A stretch of DNA of 64,000 nucleotides, taken from Sipunculus nudus. Lineage: Eukaryota > Annelida > Sipuncula > Golfingiida > Sipunculidae. Below the pieces are notes generated by a model. The model ran no database searches. It worked only from the letters and a program-made list of their open reading frames with translations, and had not been told where the DNA came from. Positions 58,098-64,000 of this stretch are shown here, piece by piece (the first letter of the stretch is position 1; every line of letters begins with the position of its first letter). Location: positions 61,818,453 through 61,882,452 of the forward strand of contig CM049311.1 in assembly GCA_026874595.1 (NCBI GenBank), in the 5' to 3' direction. Position numbers and translations under genes: made by a program.

Positions 58098-60804
58098 CAT
58101 GTGCACTCAAAACTTGATAGGTTTATAAGCCTTTTTTTTATATGACAGATTCTTGATTTTGTTCTTCCACCACAAGACTGTTATGCCAAAATACAGCAAC
58201 AGATTTGTTTGCACCATAGGAAGTGTATATACATGTGTCATTTGGTTGGTTCAGTTGCCTTTTTCAAAACCCATGAAACAGCATGTAGAGTATGTGCTAG
58301 AAATAACAATTCTAGGTCCCTAGAAATAAATTTACCTTAAATTCTTGAAGTCAGCTCCATTGCCTGATAACCAATGTATATTAGAAATTTGTCAATTTAA
58401 AACAGTAAACAAGATTGGAATGATGTACATGGCAGAAGTTGTCTATTATGGGACAAAGTTTTAGTCATTATATCTTAAACTTGAAGTTAAATACCCTGGG
58501 CCTATCTTATTACTTTTTGGTTGCACATTGGCTCATGGTTAACTATTTGACTGAGAAGAATTCATACCTGTTATTTATTTATGAGATTTTGAGAGTAACA
58601 TCAAAGCAAATGCTTGACTTGTAGGATGAGTTAATTCATGTGTTAATGCTAAATAATTCACACATTTTCGTGCTTGGATAAGTCAAGTTACAAAATAATA
58701 ATAATCATTCTGATTTAATTTAAACTGTTTAAAGTAACATGTTTCAAAATGACATTGAAGCTTACTTGTTATTTTATACCAGAGAACTCTAAATCATGAG
58801 ATATGCCACTTTTCAGATAATGTTCTACATGTCATTGCATGTACATATTTCCTTGTAATTTAGAATGATAAGGGTCTGAAGTGCTACTTTCCTCAGTGAG
58901 CATATTGTCGCCAGTGGGTATACCCAGTAAGGCTAAGCATATTGTATAAGAAAATATCCCACCAGGCTATCCTGTATTGTCATAGACGGTCTTACCTTAA
59001 GCATGGCACTTGAGCCAAGTATTAGGCATGCTAACTAATAGTGCACAGCTAAGTCTGTTCATGTGCACAACTTTTTCAGTTTTTTTGTATGTAAGTGAAT
59101 TATGTTGGTCTTGCATAATGTGAGATTTAATTAATGCTGATTTATTAAATCACTGAATGAAGGTTCATTCTTGTTTGTTTGCAAAAAGAACTACCACCAC
59201 ATGGATGTTTTTAAGATTATGTACAGTTAATATTAATGTGATGCATTAAAGTATCTGTTCAGGATATTTAAGAGAATAAGGCAATTTCATCATCCAACCT
59301 GTTAAGTGTAACAAATTACTCCACAATTTAAACAGAGATCAAGTATCAAATAATTTTATCTTACCACATGACACTATATGACATGTCTGAAGCTTTAAAA
59401 AAATATTTTTAATGATCCAATATTAGTTTGATATTTATATATATATATATATAGATCTTGTTTTCTCTGTTTAATATCAGCTACAAGTAAGTACGGTGAA
59501 ACCTCGTTGTGTCGAAGTCGAAGGGACCCTCAGAAAACTTTGACACATCTAAGGTTGACACAAGCGGGGTTTATTTAGTTATAATTTAAGTAGAGTTGTC
59601 CGGAATATCAAATCTGTAACTTCTACATAAGCAGGGTATTCAACTTATGCGAGTTCAACACAACGAGGCTTCACTGTAATTATATTGATACTAGGCATGG
59701 GGTTACATTACTGGCTTAAGTCTTAAAATAGGACCAAATATAATTAAAATGGGTTCTGATCTGTTATTAAGAGTAAAAATATATCTGAAATATAAGAGGA
59801 AAATGAAAGGCATATATTACTATTATGTCTATGTAACTGTAAGGATCATCTTCAAAGATCAATGAGCCATCAGTAATCGCAGAAGTGCTACTGATGCAAT
59901 AATTAGCAGTTATATGTAAGGCTAACTTAGATGCAATAAATACTAAATTATCATATTTACTTTACATTTTTCCATAGTGTTTAACTTCAATAGTACTGGA
60001 CATTTCCTTTTTTATTAATGGTTTAATCATAAGTTTTAATGGATTATGGAAATGCTTTATGTAATTCTCACCCACATATATCTAAATATTCCTTGAAAGG
60101 TTTGTCCAATTTTCATATATTCAGTTCCCTCTATACACCAAATATATAAAAATATAGAGTGTTTACTGAACAACAGAATTGACACTATATATAAATCAGA
60201 ATTGACACTATATATAAATAACAGAGTTATTGTCAACTTTTGTATTTCTCATTAACATGATTACCAATATTAATATTTATTAATTTTTTAATTAGATTAT
60301 CTGAGTATTGACATTTGTGGATTTATGGTGATCTGTGCTTTATCCTTTGTGGTGCTGCTTAGTTTTCTGTGTATATGATGGCAAGTACATTCATCTTTCT
60401 AAATTTTAAATATGTGCAATTAATCAAAAGGTTTTTACTCTAAACAAAAAAAGCCGTCCCAACTTTCAAGTTAATCAAGACACTCCACTGAACCACTAAA
60501 ACAGACCCAGATACCAGTATGGTGTAATCTGCCTGTCTGACACCTGGCCGTCTAACTAGAGGTGTGAAACCACAACCTGTCCTAGAGGGGGGCGGCCCAG
60601 TATGTTATCATCTGTAACAAGCCAAGCTTCAGTAGCTAGGCACTGACCCACAAGGGACACAACCGAACACGGTGACACTTCGGGTATTGGTGGAGAAAAC
60701 ACTTTTTGCGACGTGACAGATAAACTTATGTACACTAATTTAAGTGAATTTGTTTCAAGATGATTAATATAAGGTATTTTATTATAAGGACGACAATGAC
60801 ACAC
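58098..60804 (-). other. ASB intron, remaining part
   Basis: Besides the pogo-type MITE, AT-rich sequence with short direct repeats (GAATTGACACTATATATAAA twice near 60175-60217). No exon recognised. Confidence 0.45.
59494..59676. mobile_element. pogo/Tigger-type MITE
   Basis: 183 bp with inverted ends CGGTGAAACCTCGTTGTGTC and the matching ...AACACAACGAGGCTTCACTG, flanked by TA on each side (59492-59493, 59677-59678). CAGTGAAACCTCGTT-like ends and TA duplication are typical of the pogo/Tigger branch of Tc1/mariner. Lies in the ASB intron. Confidence 0.8.
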
Positions 60805-60830
60805 CTTGAAGACAGTCTGTCTGAAGACAT
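60805..60830 (-). CDS. ASB-family gene, proposed first coding exon
   Basis: ATG at 60830-60828 opens a 26-nt exon encoding MSSDRLSS plus two bases, followed by donor GTGTGT at 60804. The two bases AG plus the first base of the main exon make AGA, so the reading frame joins exactly. The exon sits next to a compact promoter shared with NUP43. The intron would be 4.9 kb and carries a pogo-type MITE, a 38-bp minisatellite and a family G repeat. The exon is too short for homology, so this rests on phase, splice site and position. Confidence 0.55.
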
Positions 60831-60963
60831 TCCTGTTGTCATGTGATGGCGAACGTCAAATGGCCAAGATTGTTTTTATGAGCGATAATAGAAAGAAAGA
60901 ATTCCCTGATTGGAAAGGTCTGCCCCCTGGTGGTTGCTGAAGCGACGAAAAACACCGCCAATC
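60831..60963. promoter_or_regulatory. Compact bidirectional promoter between the ASB gene and NUP43
   Basis: Only 133 bp separate the two start codons. The interval has a CATGTG E-box (60840-60845), two inverted/direct CCAAT boxes (GATTGG near 60908-60913 and GCCAATC near 60957-60963) and a CTCF-like core TGCCCCCTGGTGG at 60921-60933. No TATA box is seen. This is the usual plan of head-to-head housekeeping promoters. Protein binding is inferred. Confidence 0.55.
60921..60935 (-). promoter_or_regulatory. CTCF-like motif in the ASB/NUP43 promoter
   Basis: The minus strand reads AACCACCAGGGGGCA, close to the bilaterian CTCF core CCASYAGRKGGC. Motif by eye only. Confidence 0.4.
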
Positions 60964-61080
60964 ATGTCGACAAACGTGAAGTTCGTGTCCAGGAAAATCA
61001 GCCGGGTTCGATGGCAGCCAACCACCAAACAGGTTGTCAAGAGATCAGAAGTGTTCGCCGCCGGCAGCTGGGACGAACCA
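60964..61080 (+). CDS. NUP43: NUP43 first exon (partial gene)
   Basis: Encodes 39 residues, MSTNVKFVSRKISRVRWQPT...EVFAAGSWDEP, ending in phase 0 before the good donor GTACGT at 61081. This matches the N terminus of nucleoporin Nup43, a WD40 beta-propeller subunit of the Y (Nup107-160) complex of the nuclear pore (human: KFVSQKISKTRWRP...FATGSWDN). FATGSWD begins the first propeller blade. The ATG at 60964 is preferred over the upstream in-frame ATG at 60910 because similarity begins there. The other exons must lie right of the window: none was recognised up to 64000, where a DNA transposon occupies the intron. Confidence 0.85.
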
Positions 61081-61562
61081 GTACGTAGTTATACGTAAAA
61101 GATGTGTACCTAACAGGGAAAATGTCAGCAAAGCACGACTTGCTACACCATCCTTGATTATCGCCCAGCTTCGTTACCAGTGCAGTATGTAAAACCATGA
61201 CCCCACGGATCCCGACCCACAAAAATCAATTTCCACACCTTCCATGATGTAAACCGAAAAAACACCCCTGTTTCTAATATGAGAACAGAGCAAAGTAATT
61301 GAATGTTGTGGGCTGCTTTGTAAATCACTAAATGACGGGTCCCTCGAAAGGCCCAAGTAGAGAATCTGGTCTTCATTTCCAAGATGGGTCTAAACTGACT
61401 AGACCGTCTCATATTAGTAGTAATCCGCACATAAGCCATGACATGGCTGATGATATGACATCGACATTCCTCTTACTTATACATTACACGAATCCTAAAC
61501 ATCATTACGTCCGTCCGTATACACCCACAACCTCGTCCATGTAGACCGGATTCTATACTCGC
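61081..61562 (+). other. NUP43 intron 1, start
   Basis: No exon recognised. GGGTCCCTCGAAAGG at 61337 resembles the ends of the following transposon and is preceded by CTAAATGAC, which is also found directly after its right end (63395-63403). Confidence 0.4.
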
Positions 61563-61795
61563 TCCCCTCGAAACACCCAAAACACCGGTGTTTTGGGTAA
61601 ATATGACGAAACACCACGAAACACCTATTAAACGATGAACTTTTACAAAATTAACACAACGGGTTGTTGGTAGACACACTTCTTTACTTACATACGTCGT
61701 TTAAGAATAAAATCTTGGATAATAAAGTAGATTTTGAGTGTTTAGTTTGATGATACCTTCACCAGGTGGTTGATAGACTCACTATTATTGTTTGT

Positions 61796-62103
61796 TCACA
61801 ATTTATTTGCAGGTGCACGATGCTTGTTCACGTGTTCAAGTAAAAGGGGGTGGAGTCTCTCATTGAAGTATTTGGAGAATTGTGACAGCTTTCCATGTGA
61901 CTTCTCCCTTATTTTCTGAGCCTTCTCTTCAAAACTGAACCTGTCCTCTGCATTCACAAGTCCTTCAGGGCCAAATATCTGGTTCACTATTTGTTTTCTT
62001 TCCTTTGTATCAACACCAACTTTGTCCTGCAAATATCTTGTCACGTTTTCTTTCAAATGCCTGGTGCAGTGATATCGTTTTGCATTAGGAAACATGCTGC
62101 ACC
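61796..62103 (-). pseudogene. MULE-like transposase fragment
   Basis: Begins after an acceptor-like ATAAATAG as CSMFPNAKRYHCTRHLKENV, then TKERKQIVNQIFGPEGLVNA and KYFNERLHPLLLEHV. The block MFPNA...C.RH.K.N followed by (I/F)FG..GLV.A.. is the pattern of MULE-type transposase proteins that are common as uncharacterised genes in invertebrates. The N-terminal DDE part is missing or split into exons not recognised here. Confidence 0.55.
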
Positions 62104-62819
62104 TATTTATAATTTTTATTTTATTATCAATGAATACTGAGAACACAAGGACCTTAAAAACATTAATAGTAGGCATTTCTTTGTCACTGAATTGTATTTG
62201 ATTGCATTGTACCATTATCCACAGGGCCACTTGACATGACGAGGATGTTGTGTTTTGTAGAACCCCATAACTTGCTTGTGTAAATCATGCATATTCACAA
62301 TCGAATGTCCAGTAATCTAGAACTTGCATGTATATATTCATAATTGGGTGAACAATCCTTTGTAAAACTGGACATAAACTGTCACTCACTAATTGCAGGT
62401 CAAAGCGATATCTAAGCCAAACTCGTTCAAGCATCCAGTCATGCTTGATTAAACCCTTGATCTTATTACACAAAAGGGTTAATTAATTATAAAGAGAATA
62501 CTCAACTGCCTGACATCTCAACCGCTGATCAACTGAGTGATAAGAGCGTAATCATCCTTGACCAGTTTGATAATGTTAGATTATTTGCAGGAGATGACAT
62601 TTTGATTAGATTCAAACTGTACTATAATTTTGAGTGTCAATCGATGCATGACATGTTCAGTAAAACTGTAATATTGTTCTGGGTGTCAACTGATATGCAA
62701 CAACTGCTTTATGAGCATAGTACCTCTTCGTTATCTCTGACTCTTGGTGAAGAGATTTAAGAAAAGGTATGGATATCTTTGTTCATTTTTTTTTAATATT
62801 CATTTTTGAAAATAATTTA

Positions 62820-62948
62820 TGCTTAAATTAATAATAATCATGAAAATAATAACAGTAATATTAATAGTAATAAATAAATATGATTAAAAATAATAATAAC
62901 AATAATAATAATATTAGCGATAATAATAATAATAATAATAATAATATA
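62820..62948. repeat. AAT-rich microsatellite inside the NUP43-intron transposon
   Basis: Imperfect then perfect (AAT)n, e.g. around 62920-62945. Confidence 0.85.
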
Positions 62949-63133
62949 TTCAAGAATGAATGATAATGCAATCATGATAAAAAAATGCATGCTCCGACGA
63001 ATGTGTGCTTAAAATCAAATTATTAATGATAACCATATTAATAAATCATATTGTATAATCTTGTTTGAACAAGTAATGATACAAATTTTGTTGCATCAAT
63101 CGCCAAAAATACCGTTCAGAATAGTTTATGAAA

Positions 63134-63150
63134 CCTCCGCCAGGGGGCAG
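63134..63150 (+). promoter_or_regulatory. CTCF-like motif near the right end of the NUP43-intron transposon
   Basis: CTCCGCCAGGGGGCAGT contains the CTCF-type core CCAGGGGGCA on the plus strand, opposite in direction to the motif at 60921. It is followed by TATAAATA at about 63153. Confidence 0.38.
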
Positions 63151-63393
63151 TAGTATAAATATGAATATGGCCGCACTGTTCTATCAGAGTCAACATGCCG
63201 ATCGTGTCACGAAACACTCCAGTTCTACTTTAATTTACAAATTTACTCCCCAAAATTGTACAGATATACAGGTTTAGTGACTATTGATAGCCTGGTAATG
63301 GTATTTTTTCTCTAATTTAAGAGGCAATAGGTGTGCCGTGGTGTTTCATCATAATATACCCAAAACACTTGTGTTTTGGGTGTTTTGAGGGAC

Positions 63394-64000
63394 CGCTAAA
63401 TGACTTATTCAATGAAATATTTATGACAATAATTAACCACTGACAATGGCATTGTCATGGGACCTTACGTTAATTAACATTAACGTCATGGAAATTTTTG
63501 CATGGAATAGAAAGCAAGCTCCCTGGAATGCTAACAACAGAGAAATGAGCAAGCTAACTGCCAATGCACGTGTACATTAATTAGGACTACCACGTTTACC
63601 CGTTTAAACGACTCTGTTTCAATTAATTTCTGTAAAAGTTTACAGAACTACAGACTGTTTACACAAAATTCATTGATATACTCTGTCAGCTTAACATGGT
63701 TGGTAAATCTGTAATACCGATAAATTAGCAAATATCATATGAAGACGCGGAAACTAATATCTTATTCAGGTGGACTTTCCTTCGAAAATTTAATGAGGGT
63801 TTTTACAATTATAAACATTAAACAAGAATCATAGCCTCTGGTTTATTATTTTTCAAGTTTTCTTTTACATAAGATATATATCGATCAGCGGGCCGCCGAT
63901 ATTGAATTTGACATCGCCCTGGTGAAAATGCTCTTGTTATTAACAGACATTGTTAAAAAAAAGTAAATCCCAAAAAAAATGAATGAATGAACATTTTTGC
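63394..64000 (+). other. NUP43 intron 1 after the transposon
   Basis: AT-rich; no NUP43 exon 2 or other feature recognised to the window edge. Confidence 0.45.

Larger units (their letters stand above)
61563..63393. mobile_element. DNA transposon with palindrome-bearing inverted repeats, in NUP43 intron 1
   Basis: About 1.83 kb. The left end CCCTCGAAACACCCAAAACA... and the inverse of the right end CCCTCAAAACACCCAAAACA... match over ~55 bp to GAAACACCACG. Each end holds its own palindrome ACCCAAAACAC/GTGTTTTGGGT (61575-61598; 63358-63381). Inside is a minus-strand MULE-like transposase fragment. A target duplication was not found with confidence. Confidence 0.62.

Overview
This is a window of animal (eukaryotic) nuclear DNA: AT-rich, intron-rich and crowded with interspersed repeats. 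Four conserved animal genes can be read from it: MTF1 (metal-responsive transcription factor), RPS4 (ribosomal protein eS4), an ankyrin-repeat/SOCS-box (ASB) gene and the first exon of NUP43. The repeat content (BEL/Pao and Gypsy-type LTR elements, hairpin-ended elements with ACGG or CCG tracts beside the hairpin) resembles marine molluscs, most likely a bivalve. That placement is inference from style; no species marker is visible.

Layout. 1-22.5 kb holds the 5' half of MTF1 on the minus strand (exons at 22.5-22.2, 6.80-6.66, 6.45-6.37 and 5.77-5.62 kb; the rest lies left of the window). Its 15.4-kb first coding intron is filled by a truncated Gypsy-like LTR element (9.80-10.96 kb), hairpin-ended elements, a Harbinger-type MITE (13.0 kb) and tandem repeats. 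22.76-33.6 kb is RPS4 on the plus strand, seven exons, head-to-head with MTF1. Two related H/ACA snoRNA candidates sit in two of its introns, and a 2.2-kb hairpin-ended element starts six bases inside another. 34.5-43.8 kb is a repeat field: Helitron-like elements with 3' CTAG ends, an element carrying a dimeric 288-bp tandem array dense in nuclear-receptor half-sites, a LINE reverse-transcriptase fossil split by one of these elements, and minisatellites. 44.36-53.10 kb is a complete BEL/Pao LTR retrotransposon with 5-bp target-site duplication, inactivated by nonsense codons and a deletion in the integrase. 54.2-60.8 kb is the two-exon ASB gene on the minus strand, head-to-head with NUP43 exon 1 (60.96 kb, plus). 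61.56-63.39 kb, inside the first NUP43 intron, is a DNA transposon with palindrome-bearing inverted repeats and a MULE-like transposase fragment.

The main unexplained structure is a set of non-autonomous repeat families (called A, D and E here). They begin with a terminal hairpin preceded by an A, followed by a short GC-rich simple-repeat tract, and have bodies built from ~275-1000-bp monomers; family D also has an asymmetric inverted repeat, a 3' hairpin and a CTAG end. Several families carry the same 12-bp palindrome GGTGGCGCCACC. They look Helitron2/Helentron-like, and one copy shows its 3' end amplified as nine tandem 52-bp units.
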